Counted from the stretch's first letter, positions 21,236 to 33,330 are shown. The stretch is 64,000 nt of DNA from Crocodylus rhombifer (GCA_038503035.1 JAVSML010000031.1:824146-888145); one strand, 5' to 3'. Numbers and translations: made by a program. The notes: generated by a model not told the origin, from the sequence alone.

Positions 21236-21488
21236 TTCAGAATGTGAAAGGATTGATTGCCATCCTTGGCACTAAAAGCTCTTTTTTTCATATAGAGCGT
21301 GCTGGCTTTTGGCTCCGTCTGGATGGTAAACGGCAAACATAACTTCGACTTACAAGTCGTCTATTTGCGTTGTCCTTGGTGGTGGATGCCCTGCTACATG
21401 ATTAAAAGATAACTTGGCCTGGAAATCTGTTTTTAAAAACTCATCCAGAGCAGCCTAATAAAAAATTGCAGTCAACACAGTCGCGGCT

Positions 21489-21721
21489 AAAGGGATGAAC
21501 AAACTACGGGCCATGGTCCTCTGGATCTGGCCTGATGAGCCACAGGGCTTTGGTGGCACTCCAGTGGCATGGGGCTTCATACACATTGCAGCTGGGCAGT
21601 GGGGCGCTTTACCTATGCCACAGCTGGTGGCAGGGAGAAACAGTGGGAGCAGCTGGGTCTTGTCAGCCCGTCTCAGCTCTGAGTTGGCTCATTCCAGCCT
21701 TGAACAAGTTGCTGACCACTG
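21489..21721. mobile_element. hAT-like short element fragment
   Basis: Starts 'aagggatgaacaaactacgg', followed by 'ggatctggcctg', and ends 'caagttgctgaccactg'. This resembles the CAGGGGTNGGCAAACTACGG...GTTGCCGACCCCTG layout of non-autonomous hAT elements. No matching 8-bp duplication was seen. Confidence 0.5.
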
Positions 21722-22137
21722 AATTAGGGTCACAGGCAGGTAATCAGTATCCCTTAGGCCCACACTAGGGGACTGTAAGTCTCTATATTCCCTGTGGGGG
21801 TCAAAGATCTCCTTTAAGTAGAACAGAGAACTGGGGAGCATCAGCTGTGAGTTCTAGCTGGAGCATTCGCTGGGGAGCAGCCCCAGTGCCTCATTGCAGC
21901 CTGAATGCAATAAGGGAGGATTTCTTCTCCTCCATGTCTCTGCGCACAGTCCAGTGGGTTGATAATGGATGAGAGTTGCTGGGTTTCAGGATGCTGCATT
22001 GGGGTTGTTGCTAGCTTGACTTTGCATTAGCGAAACCTGTAACAGAGGCACTGTTACCCCCATGACAGTTTCCCACAGCTCACCTCAGGGAATAAAAGGC
22101 ACAATTTCTTCCATGAATTGAGGCCTCATCTGTGCAC
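21722..22137. other. Unannotated DNA
   Basis: No supported gene or repeat. Confidence 0.5.
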
Positions 22138-22139
22138 TA

Positions 22140-22717
22140 CAGGCGGCCCTCGACTTACAATGTTTTGAGTTACAAGGTGTCGCACTTGCAACATTTATAA
22201 ATTGACACCGTTTTGACTTTCTGATGACAGTTTTGACTTTGCAACGCTTGATCCGACATGACACCATGCGAGGGAACAGGTTTACTGCACCGCCTATCTC
22301 CCTGGAGAACATCTGCCCAAACTGCCTTGGACAGTTTGTTTGAGAAAGCAGACAAGACTCCAGAAAAACCTGCAGCCAGGACTCCTGAGAAGACTCCAAC
22401 CAGGAGCCCTTCAAAAAGTCCAACCAAGGGCCCGTCAAAAAGTCCAGCAAAGCCACCTCAAAGAAGTCCTTCCAAATCAATATGATTGCTATATACAATA
22501 TAAATACATTAATGTAGCTATATTATTCATCTATAATTGATCAAGTGCAACATTATGGTTTATATTTGGTGAAAATAGGGTATAGGGTCTTGGTTCAGGA
22601 ACCAATCCCCCGTTTATAACATTGTTTCCTATGGGAAAGTCGGTTCTGAGTTACAACATTTCGACTTAACATGCAGTTTTCAGGAACCAGTCGTGTCATA
22701 AGTCCGAGGACTGCCTG
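22140..22717. mobile_element. Tigger/pogo-like transposon with TA target duplication
   Basis: The left end CAGGCGGCCCTCGACTTACA and the reverse complement of the right end, CAGGCAGTCCTCGGACTTAT, are inverted repeats, flanked by TA on both sides (22138-22139 and 22718-22719). Inside the right end is 'cctatgggaaagtcgg', typical of this group. At 578 bp it cannot encode a full transposase, so it is an internally deleted, non-autonomous copy. It retains a short basic open frame (22258-22485). Confidence 0.85.
22258..22485 (+). CDS. Short basic Ser/Pro/Lys-repeat frame inside the Tigger-like element
   Basis: A 75-codon frame whose second half is a run of TPEK, TPTR and SPSK/SPTK/GPSK units. It is strongly basic and proline-rich, reminiscent of disordered DNA-binding tails. 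It lies wholly within the inverted-repeat element and starts with ATG about 120 bases from the left end. The simplest reading is the leftover N- and C-terminal parts of a transposase frame joined by internal deletion. No catalytic DDE domain is present. Function is unknown, and it may not be translated. Confidence 0.3.
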   Translation: MTPCEGTGLLHRLSPWRTSAQTALDSLFEKADKTPEKPAARTPEKTPTRSPSKSPTKGPSKSPAKPPQRSPSKSI

Positions 22718-22719
22718 TA

Positions 22720-23494
22720 CTATTCTGGTTACACGTGTCATTGTTGCTGCTAAGCTGATCCCTAGCACAGAGATATCTCATGCTGTTAAAATTTATTCGC
22801 CTTCACAAATGGGAAAGAACTAGACACAGAAGGAAACTTTTACACCAAATTAAAAGGTATCTTCATCTACACCAAGGATGTTGTGCAGGTTTAGTATGTT
22901 AGTATAGTTAAAGTGATAGGATTTTTGTTGTGGGTCATGGTTTATCCTGTTTGTGCACTGTCTACCAGCCAACTGTGATTTTAACATACGTGGTTTGTAT
23001 GAATTTTCTCTGTGTCTGAATAGGCAAGGATATTCATAATTCACTCCACAAGCTCAGTGGTTGGTCATCTAATTCATGCAGTACTTTTTTTGTTTTCTGA
23101 CTGCATGACAAAACTGCTAAAAAAGTCCTCTTACTTCCATTATTCCAAATTTTCTTTTCCTGAGAAACAGATTTTTTTCTGCAAGTAAGAGCTCAGCGTT
23201 CATCCCAGAATTTATTTTCCTTGGACATTCATGCATGCTCACAAGAAGCTGTGAATATAGTCAAAAGTCAAGTAAATAGTTTATAGAAGTTGTAGAAAAG
23301 CATGCAAATAATTTTTCTCCCTGTTCACCAAGCTGCAATTTTAACTAAGTCCAGAAACTGTTTGGCAGGATTAAGATCCCCAAAGAGGTAGCTGTTATAT
23401 TTCCTACAAGGTGCTCAGCTTGTAACAAAGCACTTTCCAAACCTCTCTTGTTAAAGATGTGTTTGGTGGGAGCAGCTCTTGTGTGCAGATTCAG
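22720..23494. other. Unannotated DNA
   Basis: AT-rich, no supported gene. Confidence 0.5.
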
Positions 23495-23682
23495 AAAAAA
23501 TATCTTCTACCTTAGGGGTCTTTAAAAGGAGGCTTGATAACTACGTAGGTGGGGTCATTTTAGCTTAAACTTAGTAGGGGTCATATGAGCCCTGTATTTA
23601 TTCCTGCCCAGGCAGGGGGTCAGAATAGATGATCTGCTGAGGTCCCCTCCAACCCTACTTCTATGAATCTAGGAATCTATAT
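23495..23682 (+). mobile_element. CR1 LINE 3' end
   Basis: Contains 'gggtctttaaaaggaggctt', 'cctgcccaggcagggggtca' and 'ctgaggtcccctccaaccct', with a TATGAATCTAGGAATCTAT tail: the last RT codons plus the 3' UTR of a CR1. Confidence 0.88.
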
Positions 23683-26197
23683 AGTTATAGTATAAAACTA
23701 TTATTCCTCCTCCTCTTCCTCACTACGGCTAACACCCTGGTTCTCTCCCCTAGATAACAAGGTCAGAAGATTATTTTGAGGCACCCCATCAGCAGAATGA
23801 TGTTCATAAATTGGAAGTGGTGTGGAGAAGAACAACAGAAAGTCTTAGGGGCTGGAGGGCCTGGCTAATGGAAAAAAATGTAAGAGCGAGAGCTATATAG
23901 CTAAGGAAGTGGCGCACAAGAAATATCTGCTATTTTTAGGCTTGTAGGGTAAAAATGCCACAAAGATTGCTTTTAGGGGGATTCATAGTGCTATAACTAG
24001 AAATAATAAGTAACATTAAGATGAACAGGGTTTGAATTACCTTCTGTAGTGGTGGCAGCTGGAAGCTGGAAGGAGTCATCCCCGCAGCTGCTTAGAAAGG
24101 CATGGGATGGGACAGGGGCTCTCGTTTCTTATGGGAGGCTTCTGGGGGGCTCTCATCTCTTATGGCAGGGTTCAGCCCCCCATATTTCAAACCTTGAAGA
24201 TGAACTATTTAGGCGTGATCTCAAAAAAAACTGTGTGGGAAAGACGTGGGAAAGCAGCAGGAAGTATCCTGCACTTCCAAGAGGGGTTTCTCCTAGCCTC
24301 GGTTCTCTACTACCCTGATCACTATTCTCCTAGTAGAAGGCCTTGTGTCCCGTCCAGTCAGGATCTCATTGTGCTTCGTCCAGCCTCCCCACCATTAGTT
24401 GCTGTTTTGGGTACCACTCTTTTTCCTAATGGACTCTCCTCCAGGAGCCCTTCTCACCTTCCTTGGCATCATCAGGTCCCAGAGTGACCTGGGGGCTTTC
24501 ATCTGGAGAGAAGAAGAAGAAGAGGAGACTGGGAATGTGTGGTCTGGTCCCTTTCTGCTGCAGATGCTTGATAGTTCTTGCAGGATCCAATAGGAGTGTA
24601 AACTTTTTGGGCAAAGTCTGCCTTTCACTAAGAACATGCCCAAGTAGGTACATGAAGCCACCCTGCCTTGAAGCTTCTCTCCTGTGAATAAGCACAAGAG
24701 CAGCCCTGGTTCTTTAGGTTGTGCACCTTGCTGGCAGAGCAGGTATCTTGTACCATTCTTCCATCTCGCAGGCTGTGCAACTTACTCTGCGGCACCCTGC
24801 CTTGAGGGTCTACTGCAGAAACATTTCCATTTGTGTACCAGTGCTCTGCACAAGGCATGCAGACCCATTGCTAGCAATTAGGGGTACTTCCAGAACTCCG
24901 TTTTTGCTTGGTCACGTTCCCAACTAACCTCCTGTTTTCTTCCTGCCTTTCCGCCCCAAATGCATTCTTGCTGAGGAGCTATTTAGATGCAGTTATTTAT
25001 TTACCTACAAATGAACCTCATTGCTTTCTGATTCCCACTGGAATGTGGAACAGATGTCCCATTCCCAGGGAATTTATCCACAATTATAAATAAAGCAGAG
25101 TAAATAAATTTCCCAGGACCTTCAATTATGCACATTAGCCTGGAGCTAATGAAATGTAGGATCAAATTTAAGTTTATCAGACTATGAATTTGGGGAAAAG
25201 CTTGATTAAATCCACAGATTGGCATGGTGAGGTGCGCCAAGCAGCAAAACTTATGTTGACTGTACTGAAGGTATTGACTGAGTGAGAACCACTGGGTCAT
25301 ACCCTCTCCTGCATTTCCTCCCCTGCCTATAATATTGGGGTCATTTCACTCCCCTGTGTTTCTGGCTATATTTGGATACCTGTGCTCTTACTTTAAATGG
25401 ACACCCTTCCCTTCGTATGTGGAGACGAAAAGATCCTTCAAAGAGATCCACTTCAAGGGAAGCACAGTAACATCACATGCCTGTTTCTGAGAATAGCAGA
25501 TGCATCCAGGAGTTCTAGTTTCTNNNNNNNNNNAGGTCTTGTTTCTATTCTGTGGGGCAGGGGAAGGGCAACGAGGCCTCCTTTTTAATTACAGATACAA
25601 AAATGAATGAATGTGATCCCAGCCAAGTGTTTGTCTAAACTTCCAAGGATGGAGATTGCACATAAGTAAGTAGGTAATATTGTTAATAGTTGTTTTATTA
25701 AACAAAATCAACCAGTGACCAGCTTCTCATGGAGTTTTGTAATTGCCTGCTAGGCTTGTTTGTCTCACAGCCCTGTATTCTTATTGCTAATAGAAGGCAT
25801 GTGATAACCAGTGGTTAAAACCTAGTTGGGAGGATGCCTTCCAAGTTCAGAGAATCTATAATGAACAATTTTGATCCATATTCTGTATCTTGCTCTTTAG
25901 AAAATAATTCTAGTCTTTAAAAGGCTCCACACACCACTTAACTCAGTAATTGGCAAAGAGGATGAAAATATAACATACTGCGGGAAAAATTGCAAATTTC
26001 ATGTTAGTCTGAAAGGAGAAGTCTTGCTCTTCTCATATGAATGACTTAACCCCTTACTGCTTTTGAGTAAGTATTAGTATCACCCAAGGGCCACAATTTT
26101 GCCCTTTCCAGCGTCGATACGTTGTAGACAAGGAATACAAGAGAGCCATTTCCTTCCTCTCTCTGCCAGGAGTAGAGGATGATGCCAGCCTCTCTCT
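23683..26197. other. Unannotated DNA with one assembly gap
   Basis: About 2.5 kb. No gene is supported. Overlapping open frames around 24050-24930 are on both strands, all under 130 codons, and unrecognised. The N run at 25524-25533 is a gap. Confidence 0.5.
25524..25533. other. Assembly gap (10 N)
   Basis: Ten unknown bases. The two flanks do not show the clear exact overlap seen at the other gap. Confidence 0.97.
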
Positions 26198-26631
26198 GGG
26201 TGCATCTACTGCACTTTACTGCTGAGTTGACTAATCCTCTCCACAGTAAAGCATCACAGTCTACATGTGTGCTAATATAAGGGCGCAGTAAATTAACTCT
26301 GCCATAAGATAGTATGGTTGGGGAATTATCAACCATCTTGAAAAGCACGTGTAAATGCTGATCTGGGTGTAAATTACACCGAGGCAGCCCAGGCAGCAGG
26401 GGGCCAGACCCCTGCTTGGCGCCTAACCACATGACTCCGCACATTCGGCACTCTCATCCCCCAGCCAGCCCTGCTGTTGGCCGAAGCCCAGAGCCCAGGC
26501 CTGCTCTGCCCCAGCTCAAAGTCCTGCTATCCCAGATGCATGTGTAGATGCTGTGTGAGAGAGCAGTTAACTCCAGCACAAACTCCACCACAGTTTATTG
26601 CTTTGCATTAATTTCACATATAGATGCACCC
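26198..26631. mobile_element. Short inverted-repeat DNA transposon, copy 2 (family of 2108-2527)
   Basis: The left end GGGTGCATCTA and right end TAGATGCACCC are perfect 11-base inverted repeats. TCT lies outside both ends, a possible 3-bp duplication. Inside are 'tctacatgtgtgctaatata', a GC-rich centre, and 'gtttattgctttgcattaat' before the right end. It encodes no protein. At 434 bp it looks like a MITE. Confidence 0.7.
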
Positions 26632-27312
26632 TCTGTGTAAAATAGCTATGTTATGTGAGATCAGCTGAGCAATACCTGGGTATCTGTATACTAGCACAGC
26701 CGCTTTGGCCTTCTCTGGCTTTCCTGGGCTTCCACACTGATGTTGAGACCTATCTCTGTGGGCCTCCTAAGCTGCTAGTTAGGAGGGGCACCGACACTGT
26801 CTCTTCCCAGGTTGTTATATTCAACTCTTCTCTTGCTACTTGATGTACTATCTTCTGCATGATTCAAGCCTTTTGAAAACTGTTGAGCTTCAGTAAGTCC
26901 TTCAAGGCAATAACATGATCTAGGTATGGTTTGGAAGCTATGTTCAGGTCCTGGAGAAGGAGAGGTGTCAAAAGGCTTGTGGTATTCCATTATTAATGTA
27001 TACCTAGAATTTCACACACAATTGCTGAGCTGAAAAGCATCCTTTCTGTGGGTTTCAAGAACAATTACGCCTTTAGAAAGTCCTACAATCCTAGGCAAAT
27101 TCTTTACTTCTCTGTGCATCAGTTCTCATATAAAATGATGATAAATTGTCCCCACCTGTTGCCTGTCTCATCCTAAAAAGACTGTAATCCTATGGGGTTC
27201 ATCTTCCTATGGGTTCATCTTCACTAGGATAAAACATCAAGTTTTGGCTAGACTTAGCTAATATGTGCAAGCCAATCTTGACTCAAATTAATTTCTTCCC
27301 CCTTGTCTAGAT
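26632..27312. other. Unannotated DNA with a MIR-like trace
   Basis: No gene. Near 27100-27200, 'cttctctgtgcatcagttc' followed by 'aaaatgatgataa' and 'cctgttgcctgtctc' looks like a decayed MIR tail on the plus strand. Confidence 0.45.
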
Positions 27313-27575
27313 CAATTGTTCTCAACTTTTTTAGGCTCAAGGCACCCCTCATTAGATTTGTCTGCAAATACCAGCTTTTAGTTTTCACTGTTGAAAAGAA
27401 CTCAGAAAGACCATAACAGGTCTCGACACTCTGGATTCCTCTTTTTAAAATTTGGATCTATCTTGTGAATCGCATGCAGTTGTTTGCACACCTAACAGTG
27501 GTAATATTGAGCAGCACCCTTAAAAGTATTTCAAGGCACCCCAGAGTGCTGCAGCACCCTGCTGGTTAGGTGCAG
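27313..27575. mobile_element. Non-autonomous hAT-like element, copy 2
   Basis: Starts 'caattgttctcaactttttt', then 'aggctcaaggcacccct'. Ends 'aaggcaccccagagtgctgc', then 'agcaccctgctggttagg'. The ends are inverted versions of one another and match the family at 12925-13212. There is no coding region. Confidence 0.65.
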
Positions 27576-27577
27576 GG

Positions 27578-27755
27578 TTTATCCAAGGCCTGGAGTAGAC
27601 TCCTGCCGGAAGTGGTTCAGGCACCTACTCTGGACTCATTCAAGAAACATTTGGATGCTTATCATTTGACCCTAGCTGACTTCCTGCCCCTGGGGCAGGG
27701 GTCTGGACTCAATGATCTTCAAGGTCCCTTCCAGCCATACTAGCTATGAAATCTT
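27578..27755 (+). mobile_element. CR1 LINE 3' end
   Basis: Contains 'cctggagtagactcctgccg', 'agtggttcaggcacctactc' and 'catttggatgcttatcattt', then 'tcaaggtcccttccagccat' and a short TAGCTATGAAAT tail. It is placed directly after the hAT-like element. Confidence 0.85.
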
Positions 27756-27869
27756 GACCTCAATTTTAGCAGGTTGTGGTTGAGTCTGAGCATGCAAAAG
27801 TGTGACCAATTAAACCTGAAGCTGAGAGGAAGGCTGCATTTTGTTCAGGTTAGCTGAGCAAAATCTTAG

Positions 27870-27930
27870 CAGAAGGATGGATTTCAACCCAGGTCCTCCA
27901 CTTCCTGAGGGAGTGCACTAACCAGGAGGC
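27870..27930 (-). mobile_element. MIR-like tRNA-derived SINE head
   Basis: The plus strand has 'caacccaggtcctcca' and 'gagtgcactaaccagg', the reverse complement of the MIR/tRNA head with 'tggttagtgcactc' and 'acctgggttg'. Confidence 0.65.
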
Positions 27931-29690
27931 TTTTACATAAATGGTGGTAACAAAAGACACGCCACCATTGTCACTGGCTGTAGCGTGTGATACGGGTGCT
28001 TGGAGCACACTGACCAGATCTGATTCCTTGGAGGACTTGGGAGGCAGCTTAGTATCCATCTGCTCAGGCAGCAGGCTCGCATGCATGTGCTGAAACCCAA
28101 ATTTAAGCATAAGTACAGAGGAGTGGACATACTGTCGCAGCCCGTGGGCCTATTTAGCTCTTTCTCCAGCAGTGACAAGGGATGCTCAGAGGAATTGTCT
28201 AAGAAATAGGGATGAAGTTTTGCAGCCTCTGAAGCATAGGCTTTCAGAACCGAATGTTTTTTGTATGCAGGTGCCTAAATTTAACATAATCCTTTTTTTT
28301 GGTGTCTAAAGGCTCCACTCTGGGTCTTGCCCTTAGTTGGGAGATGGTCTAGCTCAAGTTCCTTTCCCTTGCAGCCATTCTTTTCTGTTGACAATAGAGC
28401 TTCTCTTGTCAATTCTCCATTGCATTTCCTTGTGAAATCGCTCTGCCTTTCTTGCACTTTAATATCTTAAGCACCGGCCAGATTTCTCGCTGATCTGCGT
28501 GTAAGATGATCTCATGAAAGAAGGAAGGCAGAATAAATGTAATATTTATTGAATGGAGTATTTTCAGCCTTTAAGCTGACATTGATTTAAGCCTTACAAG
28601 GAAAACGTAAGTAAAGGAGTGCAAATGAATTTGCCGACATAGAATTCGCTTTATATTAAAAGTGTGCAGCAAAATGCAAGGGAAATGTTTTAGTTTATTT
28701 GTCTTATTTATTTATTTATGACGGTAGACTTGGCATTTCATAAACGAGGGGGACTTGCAGGACTGGCAGTGGAGGTAGGCAGAGAAGGTGTGGGCACGTT
28801 ATACAGTTGTTACCCCCATGCGGGGCATTAAAGAGGGGCATACCAGGTCAGGACTATTCTGAATCTTGTTCCTGTCCTCCCACACTCCTCTTCTGAATAC
28901 ATGGTAGACTCATTCAGAACAAGTGGCTTCCCACTGCATAGAGGTGGCATAGCTAGGACTGATGTTCAGCCCAAAGTAGGTTGAGCCTGTCCTGCCACTG
29001 AAAGCAGGACTTTATCGCACTGCTGACTGGATTTGTTTGTGCTACCCTTTTCCCTTTCATACATATGTCTTGTCTATCTAATAAGTGAAGACTATAAGCT
29101 GCTTGTGGCAGAGACTCTCCACAACTCTGTGGTTACATAGCACCCCATTCCCTGTTGGGCCCTGGTACTCCTATAACAAACACAATGAGGAATAGTATTT
29201 ATCTTTATATGACTGAACAGTGCTTATAAGGCCAATATACACATTATAGTGCAGCTTCGAACACATGCTCGCTTCCCCAAAATTTAGCTAGTTTCCCCCA
29301 TGCAAAGTCATGAGAATTATCACACTGCAACTCCTACCCTTGGTAAGAGGGAAGCATTTTTCAAAGATACCTTGTTTTCTGCAAATAGTGGCACATATAC
29401 GACTATCTAATTGGGTATTGTCATCTCCACCACTCCTAGAATAACAATTATACTTTACCTTTTTTAATGGAAGGGATTTTTTTACAGATTCAGTGTACCA
29501 CTGAAATGCAAGCCCCTCTAGGATAGAATTCAGTAAGTATTTATTAGCACAAACTTTCAGGCAGAAAATGCCCTGCAAGCCCGCTGGTTTATTACTAACA
29601 AAAATGAGATTATTACATACTGATGTCAGAGAGGCCGGTTTTTTTTTTTTTTAGATAAGGGACTTACTTGTAGTAGGTGTAATTAATCCG
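27931..29690. other. Unannotated DNA
   Basis: No gene. A TTTATTTATTTA run sits near 28705-28720. The stretch 29085-29200 ('actataagctgcttgtggca', later 'catagcaccccattccctg') resembles an ancient amniote SINE/LINE tail but is too decayed to name. Confidence 0.45.
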
Positions 29691-31042
29691 GATTTCAGTA
29701 AACTGTTTGATAATGAAGTCATATAGGACATTACTAATTAAATTGGAGGAAACGGGGATTACCACAACATTTGAAAAGACCTGATTTAAGGGAAGATGAC
29801 AGGATGCTATGCTGAAAGTGGAGCCATCAGGCTGGTGGGAGATAGCTAGCAGATTTTCCCAAGTATCAGTGTTGGGATTTAATTTAATGTATTTGTAATA
29901 TCTTTGCTAGAATATTGTAAACTTAGCACAAAAATGCGTTAATTAAATTTGCTGGAGGCACCAAGTTGTGTGGTGCTATTCATATAGGGGAGGATTGGAA
30001 TAGCATACAGGGCAAACTGGATGACCTTGAAGACTAGAAAAATAAGAAGGGGTTAATTTGGTAGTAGAAAGGTTAACGTAATTTGCTCAAGGACTAATAC
30101 TACAAATTTCTACTATAAGATAGAGGCTAATCAGTTGGAAGCAACAAGGAAAAGAAAGATCTGGTTATATTAATTGATCATTGGATGACTTTAAGCAATT
30201 AATGGTATAAGATTATGAAAAGGATGGAGGTAATCCCAAAATGCATCGGGCAGGGTTTTTTATCTGGGGGGGGGGGGTAATTAGTACCACTGTACAAGGC
30301 ACTAGTGAGACTTTTTCTGTGCATTTTGGTTACACAAGAAAGAAGGATGAAGTCATGTTGAAGCAAGTGCTTATATCGCTATCTAAGAAGAGAAGATGGT
30401 AACCCAACAAAACAACTGCTAAGAGGGAATATGAGTAGCCTCTATAAAAGCATCAAGAGCCAGGAGAGCTATTTAAGCTGAAGGCCAGCGCTGAAACAAA
30501 ACCAAATACGTATAAACTAGCGATGAGTAAATCCGAGCTGGAAATTGGAAGCTGGTTTCTAACCATCAGGGCAGTGAGGTTCTCACCCATTCTTAAAGGG
30601 GAACGGTGAGGGGCTGGCAGTCTGGCTACTTTCAAAATGGATAAAAATATATGTTTAAGAGGGAGCTTAATGAGTTTATGAACATAATTACATGATGCGC
30701 ATGCCTCTGGTAGGAGTCTTAAAGCCTCGAGTAATGAATAAGCAACAGCTGTATTTTTTTATTTGTTTTAAAATCCCCACCTTAATAATTTTGGAGGGAT
30801 CCTGTGCCTGTGGAAGCCAGTGACAAAACCCCCTATGTAATTTATTGGCAACTGGATCAAACACAACGTGGTGGTTTTTTTTCCTTATCATTTCCCCCTC
30901 AAGAAATGAAGGCACATTGTCACATCCATCGCATCAAAAGGAAAAAAGCAAAGCAATGCAGCTATATGATACGGCTGTCTGCAGTTTCAAGGAACCGGGC
31001 TTGATATTCCAGTAAGATCCTTCCAGCCCTACATATGAAACC
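29691..31042 (+). mobile_element. Old, heavily decayed CR1/L3-type LINE
   Basis: Landmarks in order match a CR1-type reverse transcriptase gene and 3' UTR: 'gatttcagtaaactgtttga', 'caggctggtgggagatagct', 'agtatcagtgttgggattt', 'tttgctggaggcacca', 'actggatgaccttgaagac', 'gatcattggatgacttt', 'acaaggcactagtgagact', 'gagctatttaagctgaa', 'ggtttctaaccatcagggca', and 'gatccttccagccctacat' at the end. Stops and indels are everywhere, so no reading frame survives. It is much older than the copies at 2.9-10.7 kb. A G-run lies near 30267-30278. Confidence 0.75.
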
Positions 31043-31559
31043 TCACCCTGTCAAAGCCATCATGAATTTTAGGTCTATTCTGCTGCAAAGGGTATGTCTA
31101 ACTCCATCCGCAGTGCTCCAGGTGTGCCACCATCACACTCATCCTTGCTACCTGCTCCCACTCCATCAGTCCCAGAAATAGGGCTGTCCCCCCGACCCTT
31201 CTCCCACTTTTTTTGTGAAGCCTACTAAAAATAGAGATCTTAACATCTCAGACAGCTCTGGAGGAGAACAGCAGACATGCAGTAATACATGAATTCACCC
31301 CATACAAAGTTTGGATTTGGGGGGGGGGTTTAGGGAAGAAACATCCCATGCATGTATTTTCGCTCTGCATGCTTCATTACCTTTTTAATTCATCTTACTT
31401 ACAATATGTGTCAGGTTTTCAGGCGTTGAGCAGTTTTGTTTCAGATAGTTATCTCTGTGTGTTTTTCCTACCTCCCATGTACTGCCATTTGCTGGGAATT
31501 CAATGCATCTTACTTATCCATGCATCAGATTTCATGGGTAATACTTAGTGGAAGGCCAT
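31043..31559. other. Unannotated DNA
   Basis: No gene or repeat named. A G-run sits at about 31319-31328. Confidence 0.5.
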
Positions 31560-31960
31560 TTGTTTTACTTAATGATGTAATTACCAAGGTATCTTGTTTA
31601 TTTCATTAGTGCCCACATCAACATCAGCTTCGTCTTTAGGAGAATTAGTATCATTTGTCTCATTCAGGCCTTATAACTTTATGCTTCAATTATTCTGTAC
31701 TATCATATAAGTAACATTGTCAGGATCTCTATTAGATGCAGACACTAGGTGACTTGGGGAAATTTAATACCCTGGCATTTTCAGCTGCAGAGCGCCCAGT
31801 CCTGTTATTAATCAAAGCTTCAAAGTGTATTCTCCTACTGATTAAAGATTTCAGCAAAAGGGAATCTTGCAAGCTTTAAATACTGCGGTTTTTAATTAGG
31901 GACAAATTCAGGATATCACTTTGCATTATTTCTTTAGTAAATGTAATTAAAGACCTGATC
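31560..31960. promoter_or_regulatory. Candidate conserved non-coding element
   Basis: Repeat-free stretch with dense homeodomain-type ATTA/TAAT cores, a TCF/LEF-like ATCAAAG in 'ttaatcaaagcttcaaag', and 'tttttaattagggac'. It has no open frame. Such composition is typical of developmental enhancers in gene deserts, but conservation cannot be shown from one sequence. Confidence 0.25.
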
Positions 31961-33134
31961 AGTAATGAGCATACTTGGGAAAATACTTTCACTTCAACCC
32001 CATGTCACCTGCTGTTAGAAAATGAACTAGTAGACGTGGGACACAAAATCTATTTTCCTCTCTTCTGTGTAGCAAGTGACTTGTTGCAATCTTGGTTTCC
32101 TAAGAGCAAAATGATCAATTGAGCAAGACAAGCTGGGTTCCTTCACCCCTCGAGTGAAGTCAGGGCCATCATACCTGTACTGGCGAGCTAGGCGCACTTT
32201 GACGCAAATTATAGTGGAAACCACAACCAGTTTCTAAATTAGTTTAATCCTGAAATTCCCAGTTTCTAAAACGGCTTTCAGCCCTTTGAGAACTGTGGAA
32301 TTTGTCTGGTTTTACTGAATTTCAGTTATTTTTCCAAATAATAAAGCTGATATCAGAATTAGAAATCTGAAATTACTGACCTTTTGACCCAAAGATAAAA
32401 GCAGATATGCCTATTAGCCACCTTGGTAAAATAGCACGGTGTAAAGTAATTGGGGTCAACAGATGCAGGTAGTAAGAAAGAAACCTGTGTACACGATCAG
32501 TCTGCCAAAGAAGAAAGTGTTTCAGAGGCTCAGTAAAAGAGCTTGTTTGATCTTCCCTTGAGAGCCTTTGTGCTTATGCGTTTCCTGAATTCCTACTGTT
32601 AGTACTAAAACTATCTCCATAACGTTTGATCGTTGACCTTTTTCATCTACGTGCACCTCCTGTCATTAGACTCTTAGGACCTGGACTGGTCCTTTCTTTT
32701 TTTTTTTTTTGGAGAGTTCCTGGGGTTTACATGGTGAGATGAATTTGATTGCAGGGTGGAGAACAATTGGATGAAGAGCAATTGTATGGTATTCAGCTGC
32801 AAGAAAGGGCTCCAAAAATGTCTTGTCCTCAATGCCCTTCATTGATAATGATTGATGATAATGCTGGTGACTCCCACGGTTGACCTGAAACCTCCTCAGA
32901 TATTAGAAACCATCTCAGGAGCTTGCAGTCTTCGGTGATGAACAGGACAATGGATCTGCAAGACGAAGGTGAATCCTTCATCTGTAGTTGTGACCTCCAA
33001 GCAGATATTCTTGCCCCTTTCTCACAGGACCAGCTGTTGAGCCAGCTGGATATCTTGAGGCTCGTGATAACAACACCACAGTTACCTACACTGGGTCTGG
33101 AGGAATGAACTGAAGACTGGGAGACAAAGACCCA
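31961..33134. other. Unannotated DNA
   Basis: No gene. A T-run sits near 32697-32711. A 117-codon minus-strand frame (33182-32829) is unrecognised and treated as chance. Confidence 0.5.
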
Positions 33135-33330
33135 AATCCTAATCTTGTTTTTACCACTGGCTTGCTGCATGGCCTTAAGCAAATGATTTCTATTCTTTTC
33201 CTTGCAGCTTTTCTTTCTGTATTAAGGGGATAATAATATTTAGATGAGCGTTGTGAGGACTAATTAGTTAATGAGTCTAAAGTGCTTGAATATGTAAAGT
33301 GCTATAGAAATGCTCAGCATTATTATTATC
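33135..33330 (+). mobile_element. MIR SINE, central and 3' part
   Basis: Shows 'ccactggcttgctgcatggc', 'cttaagcaaatgatttc', 'aggggataataatatttaga', 'gcgttgtgaggactaat' and 'gtaaagtgctatagaaatgc'. These are the conserved core and tail landmarks of MIR elements. Confidence 0.85.

Noticed and set aside
24049..24927. Run of short overlapping frames on both strands suggesting an exon-rich patch
   Set aside because: Every frame is under 130 codons, both strands are equally open, and none resembles a protein.
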